This document shows, one piece after another, positions 1 to 7,915 of a stretch of 64,000 bases of DNA (within the stretch, counting starts at the first letter, position 1; each line of letters starts with the position of its first letter). This DNA comes from Extensimonas vulgaris (lineage in GTDB: Bacteria > Pseudomonadota > Gammaproteobacteria > Burkholderiales > Burkholderiaceae_C). The stretch spans positions 62,001 to 126,000 of the forward strand of contig NZ_QPJU01000002.1 of the NCBI RefSeq assembly GCF_003337425.1, given 5' to 3'. The position numbers were made by a program, and so were the translations under genes. The notes beneath the pieces were generated by a model. It did no database searches. It saw only the letters and a list, made by a program, of their open reading frames with translations, and was not told the origin of the DNA.

Positions 1-66
1 GCGTCAACGGCGGCAGCACCATGCGCGGCTAGCCCACCGAGCGCACGCTCTTTTTTCGCACACACC

Positions 67-825
67 ATGCCCGCCAAGCAAACGCCCGAAATCCCCGCAG
101 CGGCACCCCGCAAGCCACGGGGCACAGCCCAAAAGCCGCGCCGCACGCAGGCGATGCGCAGCGACGAGACGCGCGGGCGCATCCTCGACGCGGCCTTCGC
201 GGTGCTCAAGGAGCGCGGCTTTGCCGGGCTCACGACGCCCGAAGTCGCGCAGCGCGCCGGGGTGTCGCGCGGGGCGCTGGTGCACCACTTCCCGAGCAAG
301 CTCGAACTCGTCGCCGCTGCCATGGAGCACGTGTTTGGCATCGCGCTCGCCGACGGCCTGCGCCTGGCCGAGAGCGCGCGGCATTCGGGCAACCCGGCCG
401 AGGCGCTGCTCAAGGACACGCAGGCGTTTTACTTCAGCGACTGCTTTGCCGTGGGGCTGGACATGCTGCTCGCCGGCGGCAAGGACCCGGCCCTGAAGGA
501 CACCGCCGTGGCCGTGGTGCACAACTACCGCCGTCCGGTCGAGCGGCAGTGGCTCGCGGTGATCGAGGAGCTGGGCCTGAGCCCCGAGCTCAGCGAAGAC
601 CTGCTGCTGCTCACCGTGAGCCTGGTGCGCGGCCTGGGTGTGCGCCACTTGTGGGCGCCAGACCCCGCGCAGGTGCAGCGCCTGCTGCGCCTGTGGGTGG
701 AGATTCTCGGCAGCTACCTCGCACACCGTCAGCCCACCTCGCGCGCCGCGCAGCCCTGCGGCCCGTCGGAGCCCTCCGCAACCCCGCCCGAACCCCAGCC
801 TGCCCGCAGGCCCCCCGCCGTATGA
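67..825 (+). CDS. TetR/AcrR family transcriptional regulator
   Basis: The 252-residue product has a basic, proline-rich N-terminal tail of about 30 residues and then a classic TetR helix-turn-helix at about residues 38-80 (EVAQRAGVSRGALVHHFPSK). The rest is a helical ligand-binding domain. Family members repress neighbouring genes until a small ligand binds. Its stop overlaps the start of the next gene by ATGA, so it is probably co-transcribed with the aromatic catabolic genes that follow and likely controls them; the ligand would be the aromatic substrate or an intermediate. The C-terminal 30 residues are low-complexity and proline-rich. I see no clear operator in the 66 bases upstream. The family is certain; target and ligand are inferred from position. 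Confidence 0.9.
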   Translation: MPAKQTPEIPAAAPRKPRGTAQKPRRTQAMRSDETRGRILDAAFAVLKERGFAGLTTPEVAQRAGVSRGALVHHFPSKLELVAAAMEHVFGIALADGLRLAESARHSGNPAEALLKDTQAFYFSDCFAVGLDMLLAGGKDPALKDTAVAVVHNYRRPVERQWLAVIEELGLSPELSEDLLLLTVSLVRGLGVRHLWAPDPAQVQRLLRLWVEILGSYLAHRQPTSRAAQPCGPSEPSATPPEPQPARRPPAV

Positions 826-1850
826 GCACTTTTGCAAGCATGGACGTGCACACGCACGTCGTTCCGGCCGAATTCCCGCCCTACCTGGGGCGGCGCCTGG
901 GCGTGCGCTGGCCCAGCATGGCCGATGCCCAGCCCTGCCACAAGCACGTGATGCTGGACGGCAAGGTCTATCGCACCGTGTCGCACCAGTGCTGGGACTG
1001 CCAGGTGCGCCTGGCCGACATGGACGCCATGCAGGTCGGCCAGCAGGTGCTGTCGCCCATGCCCGAGCTGCTGTCGTACTGGCTGGAGGGCGCTGACGCG
1101 CAGGTACTCACGCGCTTTTTGAACGAGCGCATCGCGGCCATGGTGCAGCAGGCGCCGGCGCGCTTCGTCGGCCTGGGCGCCGTGCCCTTGCAGGACGTGG
1201 AGCGCGCGATCGACGAGCTCGACCATGCCGTGCACCAGTGCGGCCTTGCAGGCGTGGAGATCGGCAGCAACATCGACGGCGTGAGCATTGGCGACGCGCG
1301 CTTCGAGCCGTTTTTTGCGGCGGCCGAGCGCTGGGGTGCAGCCATCTTCGTGCACGCGCTGCGCCCTGCGGGCATGGACAGGCTGGTCGGCCCGCCCATC
1401 TTGGAGCAGGCGCTTGCCTTTCCGGGCGAGGTGGGTCTGGCGGCGGCATCGCTATTGACCGGCGGCACGCTCGCGCGCCATCCGCGCCTGCGCATCGCCT
1501 TCAGCCACGGCGGCGGCACGCTCGCGCAACTGCTGCCGCGCCTGCAGCACGCCTGGGAGCAGTTCGCGCCGCTGCAGCAGGCCATGCCCGTGGCGCCGCG
1601 CACGGCGGCGCGCAGCATGTTTTACGACGACCTGGTGTATGACGCGGCCGGCATCGCATTTTTGATCGAGAGTTTTGGCCTGGGCCAGCTCATGCTGGGC
1701 AGCGACTACCCGTTCGCGATCATGGACAAAGACCCGGTGGGCCGCATCGCGGCGCTGCCGCTGGACGCCGCCGCGCAGCAGGCGCTGCGCCTGGGCAACG
1801 CCTTGCGCTGGCTTGGACGCACGCCTGCAGAGGAGCCTAAAAACGGGTAA
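822..1850 (+). CDS. amidohydrolase family protein (ACMSD-like decarboxylase/hydrolase)
   Basis: The 342-residue product belongs to the metal-dependent amidohydrolase-2 (ACMSD) family. Near the N-terminus is the metal-binding HxH motif (DVHTH, His10 and His12); later come a strand-end histidine (FVHALRP), FSHGGG and the C-terminal GSDYPF aspartate motif. Members decarboxylate or hydrolyse aromatic or semialdehyde carboxylates, for example aminocarboxymuconate semialdehyde, gamma-resorcylate or 5-carboxyvanillate. I chose the ATG at 822 because it overlaps the TetR stop as ATGA and puts the HxH motif at the usual distance from the start; longer upstream frames run antisense-like through the TetR gene. 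The job is probably removal of a carboxyl group, or ring-fission product processing, in the same pathway as the downstream oxygenases. The exact substrate cannot be read from the sequence. Confidence 0.87.
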   Translation: MSTFASMDVHTHVVPAEFPPYLGRRLGVRWPSMADAQPCHKHVMLDGKVYRTVSHQCWDCQVRLADMDAMQVGQQVLSPMPELLSYWLEGADAQVLTRFLNERIAAMVQQAPARFVGLGAVPLQDVERAIDELDHAVHQCGLAGVEIGSNIDGVSIGDARFEPFFAAAERWGAAIFVHALRPAGMDRLVGPPILEQALAFPGEVGLAAASLLTGGTLARHPRLRIAFSHGGGTLAQLLPRLQHAWEQFAPLQQAMPVAPRTAARSMFYDDLVYDAAGIAFLIESFGLGQLMLGSDYPFAIMDKDPVGRIAALPLDAAAQQALRLGNALRWLGRTPAEEPKNG

Positions 1851-1868
1851 TTTTTGCAATCAAAAAAA

Positions 1869-1913
1869 GAGCTTCTCGCGCTTTCCATTAAAGCGCAAGA
1901 TGCCAAATTGACC
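1869..1913 (+). repeat. dispersed 45-bp repeat, copy A (intergenic)
   Basis: This stretch has an internal inverted repeat GCGCTTT-ccatt-AAAGCGC (1878-1896) and ends with GCCAAATTG. It shares the layout AGCT(T/G)C...GCGC...GCGC...GCCAA(A)TTTG with copies at 15994-16037 and 18381-18427. It lies between the amidohydrolase and the dehydrogenase gene and could act as a hairpin attenuator or a simple intergenic repeat. Confidence 0.5.
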
Positions 1914-2004
1914 ACCTATTTTTTGCAATGAATTCAATAGCAAACGCCACGCCGCTGAAGCATGCGTTTTTGTTCTTTTGCTGTACCGACTTTTGGAGAT
2001 TGCC

Positions 2005-3000
2005 GTGATTTCTGCCAACCAAGCCGCTGAGCTACCGCGCGTAGGCGTCATGATCGGCGACCCTTGCGGCGTGGGCCCCGAGGTGCTGCTCAAATCCTGG
2101 GCAAGCGGCCGGCTGCAGGCGGTGTGCCAACCCGTCGCCATCGGCAGCGCCGCGGTGCTGCAGCAGACTGCGGCGCAGCTCGGCTTGCGCGTGCCCGTGC
2201 GCACCGTCGCTGCGCCCGAAGAAGTGCGCGGCGGCGCCGACGCGCTCGAAGTGCTCGACTCGGGCGCGCTCGACCCGGCGCTGGTCACGCCCGGGCGCGA
2301 CAACGAAGCCTGCGGGCGCGCCTCGGCAGTCTGGCTCGACGAGGCCGACGCCTTTGCGCGCGCGGGCCGGCTGCAGGCCACCGTCATGGCGCCCATCAGT
2401 TCGGTGGCCATGGACATGGCGGGCGTACTCGACCGCGTGGTGCAGGCCAAGCCGGGCGAAAGCTACCTGCTGCTGGTCTCGGGGCCGCTGCGCGTGGCGC
2501 ACCTCACCGACCACGTGCTGCTGCGCGACGTGTCCGGGCTCATCACGGCCGAGCTCATCGAGTCCGCCGTGCACACGCTGCACGAGGTGCTGCGCCGCTG
2601 GGGCCTCGCGCACCCGCGCATCGCGGTGGCGGGCTTCAACCCGCACGCCAAGGGCCCCGAAGAAGAGCGCATGCTGCCCGGCATCGTGCGCGCGCAGGCC
2701 GCGGGCCTGGACGTGAGCGGCCCGATCAGCCCCGACACCGTGTTTCGCCACTGCATCGAGGGGCGCTACGACATCGTGCTCGCGATGTACCACGACCAGG
2801 GCCACATCGCGATCAAGACTGCGGCCTTCGCGGGCAACGTGGCGGTGGTCGTGGGCCCGCCCTACCCGCACGTGACGGTGGCGCACGGCACGGCCTACGA
2901 CATCGTGGGCCGCGGCGTGGCCGACCACTCGATGTTGCTCAACGCCATCCTCACCGCCGCCTCGCTCGCCGCGGGGCGCGGCTTTCCGGCGCTTGTGTGA
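2005..3000 (+). CDS. PdxA/TphB-type 4-hydroxythreonine-4-phosphate dehydrogenase family protein
   Basis: The product (331 residues from the GTG at 2005) belongs to the PdxA family: N-terminal GVMIGDPCGVGPE, then metal-ligand histidines in HLTDHVLL, NPHAKGPEEE and MYHDQGHIA. PdxA makes pyridoxine precursors, but paralogues next to Rieske dioxygenases (TphB of terephthalate degradation) oxidise and decarboxylate carboxylated cis-dihydrodiols to catechols or protocatechuate. Being sandwiched between an amidohydrolase and a TphA-like oxygenase makes that second role far likelier than vitamin B6 synthesis. I chose GTG 2005 because GGAGA stands five bases upstream; a TTG at 1978 is in frame but lacks a ribosome site. 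The enzyme would use NAD and a divalent metal in the cytoplasm. Confidence 0.85.
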   Translation: MISANQAAELPRVGVMIGDPCGVGPEVLLKSWASGRLQAVCQPVAIGSAAVLQQTAAQLGLRVPVRTVAAPEEVRGGADALEVLDSGALDPALVTPGRDNEACGRASAVWLDEADAFARAGRLQATVMAPISSVAMDMAGVLDRVVQAKPGESYLLLVSGPLRVAHLTDHVLLRDVSGLITAELIESAVHTLHEVLRRWGLAHPRIAVAGFNPHAKGPEEERMLPGIVRAQAAGLDVSGPISPDTVFRHCIEGRYDIVLAMYHDQGHIAIKTAAFAGNVAVVVGPPYPHVTVAHGTAYDIVGRGVADHSMLLNAILTAASLAAGRGFPALV

Positions 3001-3032
3001 GCGCGTCGGCCATTTTTTGCCATGGAGAAGAT

Positions 3033-3521
3033 ATGCGATTGAATGAGTTGAGCGATGAAAGCCTGCATTTTCGCGTGCAGCAACTGCTGGCCGAATACGT
3101 CGAGGTGATCGACGACGACCGGCTCGAGCAATGGCCCGAGCTGTTCGTGGACGACGCGCGCTACGAGGTCGTGCCGCGCGAAAACAGCGACCGCGGCCTG
3201 CCGCTGGCGGCGATGTTCTGCGACAGCAAGGGCATGCTGATCGACCGGGTGGTGTCTCTGCGCCAGGCCAACATCTACGCCTTGCACTACCACCGGCATG
3301 TGCTCAGCAATCTGCGCATCACCCAGCGCAGCGACGCCGAAGTGCAGGCGCAGTGCAATTTCGTGGTGTTCCAGACGCGCGTGCAGGGCGAAACCGCCAT
3401 CTACAGTGCGGGCAAGTACCAGGATCGCATCGTCGCCACCGATGGCGGGCTGCGCTTCAAGGAAAAGCGCGTGATCTTCGACACCTACCGCATCGACAGC
3501 CTGATGGTGCGGCCGCTCTGA
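3033..3521 (+). CDS. aromatic-ring-hydroxylating dioxygenase beta subunit (TphA3-like)
   Basis: The 162-residue product has the snoaL-like fold of ring-hydroxylating dioxygenase small subunits: DDDRLEQWPELFVDDARYEV near the N-terminus, then ANIYALHYHRHVLSN and a terminal DSLMVRPL. The pattern matches the terephthalate dioxygenase small subunit (TphA3) and related anthranilate/salicylate enzymes more than the benzoate type. It would form the alpha3-beta3 oxygenase with the next gene. A GGAGAAG ribosome site stands just before the ATG. The beta gene precedes its alpha gene here, which is the reverse of the ben operon order. It has no catalytic metal of its own. Confidence 0.87.
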   Translation: MRLNELSDESLHFRVQQLLAEYVEVIDDDRLEQWPELFVDDARYEVVPRENSDRGLPLAAMFCDSKGMLIDRVVSLRQANIYALHYHRHVLSNLRITQRSDAEVQAQCNFVVFQTRVQGETAIYSAGKYQDRIVATDGGLRFKEKRVIFDTYRIDSLMVRPL

Positions 3522-3542
3522 GCAGACCAAGGAACCACGAAG

Positions 3543-4814
3543 ATGCCAACTTCAACCCCCCACTCTGCCGCGACGGCAGCCAAGCCCCAGGACAGCGGCT
3601 GCCGCGTGCCTTATGCGGTCTTCACTGATCCGGCGTTTTATGCGCGCGAGCAGGAACAAATCTTTCGCGGCGCACATTGGTCTTTCGTGGCGCTCGAAGC
3701 CGAAATCCCCAACGCCGGTGACTACAAGACCACCTTCGTCGGCGACACCCCGGTGATCGTCACGCGCGCCGCCGACGGCCAGGTGCACACCGTGGTCAAC
3801 CGCTGCGCACACCGCGGCGCCCTGCTCGCGCGCGACCTGCGCGGCAACCGGCAGACGCTCGAATGCGTGTACCACCAGTGGTGCTTCTCGCTCGACGGTG
3901 CCCTGGTAGGCCTGCCGTTTCGGCGCGGCATCCGGGGGCAGGGCGGCATGCCGGCCGATTTCGACATGCGCCAGCACGATCTGCAGCGCCTGCGCGTCGA
4001 GCTGCTGCACGGGCTCGTCTTTGCGACCTTCTCGCCCGAGACGCCGCCGCTGGCCGAATACCTCGGCCCCATGGTGATCGAGTCGATCGCGCGGATCTTC
4101 CGCAAGCCCGTGCGCCCGCTCGGCGACTTGCGCCAGTACGTGCACGGCAACTGGAAGCTCTACGCCGAAAACATCCGCGACCCCTACCACGCAAGCCTGC
4201 TGCACCTGTTCCACACCACCTTCGGTACCTACCGCTCCTCGCAGCAGGGCGGCGTGAAGCTCGACGCGCAGCACAGGCATTCGATGCTGCATGCGCGCTC
4301 GGGCAGCAACGACGCGCAGCGCGACCAGGAGGTGTACAAGGACATGCGCACCTTCAATGCGCAGTTTCGTCTGCAGGATCCGTCGCTGCTGGCCGGGCGG
4401 CCAGAGTTCGACGACGGCATCACGCTGGTGATCCTGTCGGTGTTCCCGAACCTGGTGGTGCAGCAGATCGCCAACACCCTGGCCGTGCGCCAGATCGTGC
4501 CCTATGCGCCCGACGCCTTCGAGCTCGTCTGGACCGAATTCGGCTACGCCGACGACGACGCGGAAATGACCCGCATCCGCCTCAAGCAAAGCAACCTGAT
4601 CGGCCCGGCAGGGTTGATCTCCATGGAAGACGGGGAGGCCGTCGAGATCGTCCAGCGCGCCGTGGTGCGCGATCAGGACAAGACCTCCTTCATCGCCATG
4701 GGCGGAGCCGAGGCGCGCGACGCAGACCATTTGGTCACCGAGTCCTCGATCATCGGCTTTTGGGAGTATTACGCCAAAGTCGTTGGCTTCGACCACCCGA
4801 AAACCGCCGGTTGA
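3543..4814 (+). CDS. Rieske aromatic dioxygenase alpha subunit (TphA2-like)
   Basis: The 423-residue catalytic subunit carries a Rieske [2Fe-2S] site at Cys88, His90, Cys108 and His111 (CAHRG ... CVYHQW) and a mononuclear iron site at Asp213, His216 and His221 (DPYHASLLH). The overall sequence (AGDYKTTFVGDTPVIV, RLKQSNLIGPAGLISMEDGE) closely follows terephthalate 1,2-dioxygenase TphA2 and relatives acting on anthranilate or salicylate. It should add O2 to a carboxylated ring, giving a cis-dihydrodiol for the PdxA/TphB-type enzyme upstream. AAGGA lies eight bases before the ATG. No ferredoxin or reductase gene is in the window, so electrons must come from elsewhere. The precise substrate is unknown; terephthalate itself is only one option. 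Confidence 0.88.
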   Translation: MPTSTPHSAATAAKPQDSGCRVPYAVFTDPAFYAREQEQIFRGAHWSFVALEAEIPNAGDYKTTFVGDTPVIVTRAADGQVHTVVNRCAHRGALLARDLRGNRQTLECVYHQWCFSLDGALVGLPFRRGIRGQGGMPADFDMRQHDLQRLRVELLHGLVFATFSPETPPLAEYLGPMVIESIARIFRKPVRPLGDLRQYVHGNWKLYAENIRDPYHASLLHLFHTTFGTYRSSQQGGVKLDAQHRHSMLHARSGSNDAQRDQEVYKDMRTFNAQFRLQDPSLLAGRPEFDDGITLVILSVFPNLVVQQIANTLAVRQIVPYAPDAFELVWTEFGYADDDAEMTRIRLKQSNLIGPAGLISMEDGEAVEIVQRAVVRDQDKTSFIAMGGAEARDADHLVTESSIIGFWEYYAKVVGFDHPKTAG

Positions 4815-4851
4815 TTTTCACCCACTCACCTGCCACCAAAGGAGACATGCC

Positions 4852-6171
4852 ATGGACGCCGCCCCCCAAACCCTACTCGACGAATGCATACACCACGAGC
4901 GCGACGCGCTGCGCGCGGTCGATCGGCGCATCTTCGTCGATGAAGAACTGTTCGAGCTCGAACACAAAAAAATCTGGCAAAAAATCTGGGTCTATGTAGC
5001 CCACGAAAGCCAGCTGCCCAAGCCCAAGGACTACCTGACCACCTGGATAGGGCGCACGCCCATCGTCGTGAACCGCGACAAGAACGGCGAGCTCAACGCC
5101 TTCGTGAACATCTGCTCGCACCGCGGTGCCACGCTGGCGCGCACCTCCAGGGGTAGTGCGAACAACTTCGTGTGCTCGTTCCACGGCTGGGCCTTCAACG
5201 CCAAGGGCGACCTGCTGTCGGTGATGAACGAGGAAGGCGCCGGCTACCCGAGCGACTTCGACAAAGCCAAGCGCGGCCTCGTCAAGGTGCGCCTGCAAAG
5301 CTACCGCGGCTTTCTGTTCGCCACGCTCAACCCCGACGCCGAGCCGCTCGAAGACCACCTGGCCGAGAGCAAAACCTTCATCGACCTGGTGGTCGACCAA
5401 TCGCCGCAAGGGATAGAAGTGCTCAAGGGCCGCTCGGTTTACACCTACAACGGCAACTGGAAGCTGCAGGTCGAAAACGGTGTCGATGGCTACCACGTGG
5501 ATACGGTACATGCCAATTACGTGCAGATGATCAAAAACCGCGCCCGCATCAACGCCGAAAGCAAGGGCATGAAAGTGCTCGCGGTGGGTGACTTCACGCG
5601 CAACCGCGGCGGCTACTACGACCTGAAAAACGGCCACACGGTGATCTGGACCGAAATCACCAACCCGCAGGACAGGCCCGTCTACGCCGCGCGCGAAGAC
5701 ATCGAGGCGCGCCTGGGCCCGGAAAAAGCCAAGTGGGCCGTGTACCGCTCGCGCAACCTGCTCGTCTATCCCAACATGTTTCTCATGGACCAGATGGGCA
5801 CGCAGATCCGCGTGTTTCGCCCGATCTCCGTGGACAAGACCGAGGTCACGATTTACTGCTTCGGCCCCGTGGGCGAGGCACCCGCCGAGCGCGCCAAGCG
5901 CATCCGCCAGTACGAGGACTTCTTCAACGCCTCGGGCATGGCCACGCCCGACGACCTGACCGAGTTCAACGCCTCGCAGATCGGCTGCAAGAACTACGAC
6001 GTGATGCGCTGGAGCGACATGACGCGCGGCGCCGCGCACGAAGTCGTGGGCGCCGACGCCGACGCCGCAGCGCTGGGCATACACCCGGGCAGCAGCGGCG
6101 CGCGCGTCTCGGATGAGGGTATTTTCGTGGCCCAGCACCAGCGCTGGCTCGAGTTGATGCAGGCCGAATGA
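4852..6171 (+). CDS. Rieske aromatic dioxygenase alpha subunit (benzoate/toluate/halobenzoate type)
   Basis: The 439-residue subunit has its Rieske ligands at Cys88, His90, Cys108 and His111 (CSHRG ... CSFHGW) and the mononuclear iron site at Asp212, His215 and His220 (DGYHVDTVH). It resembles BenA/XylX/CbdA of benzoate, toluate and 2-halobenzoate 1,2-dioxygenases, including RIRQYEDFFNASGMATPDDL near the C-terminus. It is clearly a different subfamily from the alpha subunit just upstream. AAAGGAGA six bases before ATG 4852 decides the start. The four-base ATGA overlap with the following frame suggests coupled translation with its beta subunit. It should dihydroxylate a benzoate-like ring. BenC-type reductase and BenD-type diol dehydrogenase genes are missing here. 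Confidence 0.88.
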   Translation: MDAAPQTLLDECIHHERDALRAVDRRIFVDEELFELEHKKIWQKIWVYVAHESQLPKPKDYLTTWIGRTPIVVNRDKNGELNAFVNICSHRGATLARTSRGSANNFVCSFHGWAFNAKGDLLSVMNEEGAGYPSDFDKAKRGLVKVRLQSYRGFLFATLNPDAEPLEDHLAESKTFIDLVVDQSPQGIEVLKGRSVYTYNGNWKLQVENGVDGYHVDTVHANYVQMIKNRARINAESKGMKVLAVGDFTRNRGGYYDLKNGHTVIWTEITNPQDRPVYAAREDIEARLGPEKAKWAVYRSRNLLVYPNMFLMDQMGTQIRVFRPISVDKTEVTIYCFGPVGEAPAERAKRIRQYEDFFNASGMATPDDLTEFNASQIGCKNYDVMRWSDMTRGAAHEVVGADADAAALGIHPGSSGARVSDEGIFVAQHQRWLELMQAE

Positions 6172-6206
6172 GCACCAACAAGAACACCCTGGAGAGCAAA
6201 AACACC

Positions 6207-6701
6207 ATGAACGCCACAGACCTGCAACAAAGCGTCAGCGCCTTTTTGTACCGCGAAGCCGAGTGCGTCGATGAGCGCCGCTGGGACGACTGGCTCGCCT
6301 TGTTCGACGCCCAGGCCGAATACTGGATTCCGTCGTGGGATTCGGAATACGAGCTCGTGAGCAATCCGCAGAGCGAAGTTTCGCTGATGTATTACCCCAG
6401 CCGCGCGGGCCTCGAAGACCGCGTGTTCCGCCTGCGCACCGGACGCTCGGCCGCCTCGACGCCGCTGCCGCGCACCTGCCACACGGTGAGCAACGTGCGG
6501 CCCGTGCTGCAGGCCGACGGCAGCTGCAGCGTGAAGGCGAACTTCCTCACGCACCTGTTTCGCAACGATGCGACGCAGCTTTTTTACGGTCACTACGAGT
6601 ATTTGCTCACGCCGCACGAGGGCAGCTGGCTGATCCGCAAGAAGAAGGTCATTGTGCTCAATGACCTGATCGACACCGTGCTCGATATCTACAGCGTCTG
6701 A
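6207..6701 (+). CDS. aromatic-ring-hydroxylating dioxygenase beta subunit (BenB-like)
   Basis: The product (164 residues from ATG 6207) matches benzoate dioxygenase small subunits: MNATDLQQSVSAFLYREAE, the Trp/Asp-rich DDWLALFDAQAEYWIPSW and the tail KKKVIVLNDLIDTVLDIYSV. It pairs with the BenA-like subunit upstream. An in-frame ATG at 6168 overlaps the alpha stop as ATGA, but homologues begin where the 6207 start begins, and GGAGAG lies at 6191-6196; the 13-residue longer form is possible. The last 13 bases overlap the 3' end of the convergent ackA gene. It closes the catabolic operon. Confidence 0.86.
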   Translation: MNATDLQQSVSAFLYREAECVDERRWDDWLALFDAQAEYWIPSWDSEYELVSNPQSEVSLMYYPSRAGLEDRVFRLRTGRSAASTPLPRTCHTVSNVRPVLQADGSCSVKANFLTHLFRNDATQLFYGHYEYLLTPHEGSWLIRKKKVIVLNDLIDTVLDIYSV

Positions 6702-7915
6702 GCCGCGCGTGCGCCTTGCAAAAGGCGCGCCGCGTGCCAGGCCGCGATCCACTCCTCGTTGGTGGGCTCGACGGCCACGCGCACGCGGCTGGCGGCGCTC
6801 GAGATGCACGGCGCGTGGCGCGCGTTGGCCTCGGCGTCTATGGCCACGCCCAAAAAGGCGAGCCCATCGCACACGCGCGCACGCAGGGTGTCGTTGTGCT
6901 CGCCTATGCCTGCGGTGAACACCAGCATGTCCAGGCCACCGAGCACGGCGCAGAGCGCGCCGATCTCGCGCACGATGCGCCGCACGTACAGCGCGAGCGC
7001 CGCCTGCACACGCGCGTTGCCGGCTTCGAGCGGCAGCAGCTCGCGCGGGTCGGCCGACACGCCCGAGAGGCCCAGCAGGCCGCACTCGTGGTAGAGCATG
7101 TGGCCGACTTCTTCCAGCGTGCGCTTTTCGATTTCCATCAGGTACAGCAGCGCGCCGGGGTCGAGCGCGCCGCAGCGCGTGCCCATCATGAGCCCGTCGA
7201 GCGCCGAAAAGCCCATGGTCGTGGCCACGCTGCGCAAGTCCTGCATCGCGCACAGGCTCGCGCCGCTGCCCAGGTGCGCGACGATGGTGCGCCCGCGCGC
7301 GGCCGCGCCGTAGCGCTCGGCGAGCGCGAGCGCCATGTATTCATACGACAGGCCATGAAAACCATAGCGGCGCACGCCGCGCTCCCAGGCCGAATAGGGC
7401 AGGGGCAGCAATTTTTCGACCTCGGGCAGCGTGTGGTGGAAGGCCGTGTCGAACACCGCGACCTGCGGCAGTTCGGGGCGCGACTCGAGCAGCACCGCGA
7501 TCGCCTCGAGCGCGAACGGCTGGTGCAGCGGCGCGAGCGGGATGTAGCTGCGTAGGTCGGCGAGCACGGCTGCGTCCATGCGCACGGGCGCAAAGTATTT
7601 GCTGCCACCGTGCACCACGCGGTGCGCGATGGCTGCGATGCCGCGGCCTGCACAGTGCTGCGCCACGAAAGCGCGCACGCGCGCGCGGATGTGTTCGAGC
7701 GCCGCGTGGTACGGCGCTTTGGCGTCCAGCGCCAAAGGCTGCGGCGCCTGGCCGCTTTCGCTCCACTGCGGGTGCACTCCGGTGATGCCATCGACCTTGC
7801 CACCCCATGCAGGCCGGCGTGGCAGCGGCTGCACGGCGGCATCGTAGAGCGCGAATTTGATGCTCGACGAGCCGCAGTTGAGCACCAGGATGAGGTCGTT
7901 CTTTGCGGCGCTCAT
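6689..7915 (-). CDS. ackA: acetate/propionate kinase
   Basis: The 408-residue product is an acetokinase: N-terminal phosphate motif LVLNCGSSSIKFAL, then RYGFHGLSYEY, the HLGSGASL loop and FTAGIGEH near the C-terminus. It interconverts acetate (or propionate/butyrate) + ATP with the acyl phosphate + ADP in the cytoplasm. Its ATG overlaps the stop of the preceding phosphate acyltransferase gene as ATGA, so the two form the usual acyl-CoA/acyl-phosphate/acid branch. The start MSAAKNDLILV gives normal family length. Its 3' end overlaps that of the convergent oxygenase beta gene by 13 bases. Confidence 0.93.
   Translation of the reverse strand: MSAAKNDLILVLNCGSSSIKFALYDAAVQPLPRRPAWGGKVDGITGVHPQWSESGQAPQPLALDAKAPYHAALEHIRARVRAFVAQHCAGRGIAAIAHRVVHGGSKYFAPVRMDAAVLADLRSYIPLAPLHQPFALEAIAVLLESRPELPQVAVFDTAFHHTLPEVEKLLPLPYSAWERGVRRYGFHGLSYEYMALALAERYGAAARGRTIVAHLGSGASLCAMQDLRSVATTMGFSALDGLMMGTRCGALDPGALLYLMEIEKRTLEEVGHMLYHECGLLGLSGVSADPRELLPLEAGNARVQAALALYVRRIVREIGALCAVLGGLDMLVFTAGIGEHNDTLRARVCDGLAFLGVAIDAEANARHAPCISSAASRVRVAVEPTNEEWIAAWHAARLLQGARAAQTL

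Noticed and set aside
549-821. N-terminal extension of the amidohydrolase gene
   Set aside because: It overlaps the TetR gene in another frame and is Arg/Pro-rich; the ATGA start at 822 explains the homologous part.
2064-3032. Long upstream extension of the beta-subunit frame
   Set aside because: It is a shadow of the PdxA-type gene; a ribosome site marks the ATG at 3033.
3033-4814. Calling this terephthalate dioxygenase outright
   Set aside because: Similarity to TphA2A3 is clear, but related enzymes act on anthranilate, salicylate and other acids and no uptake or reductase gene supports terephthalate.
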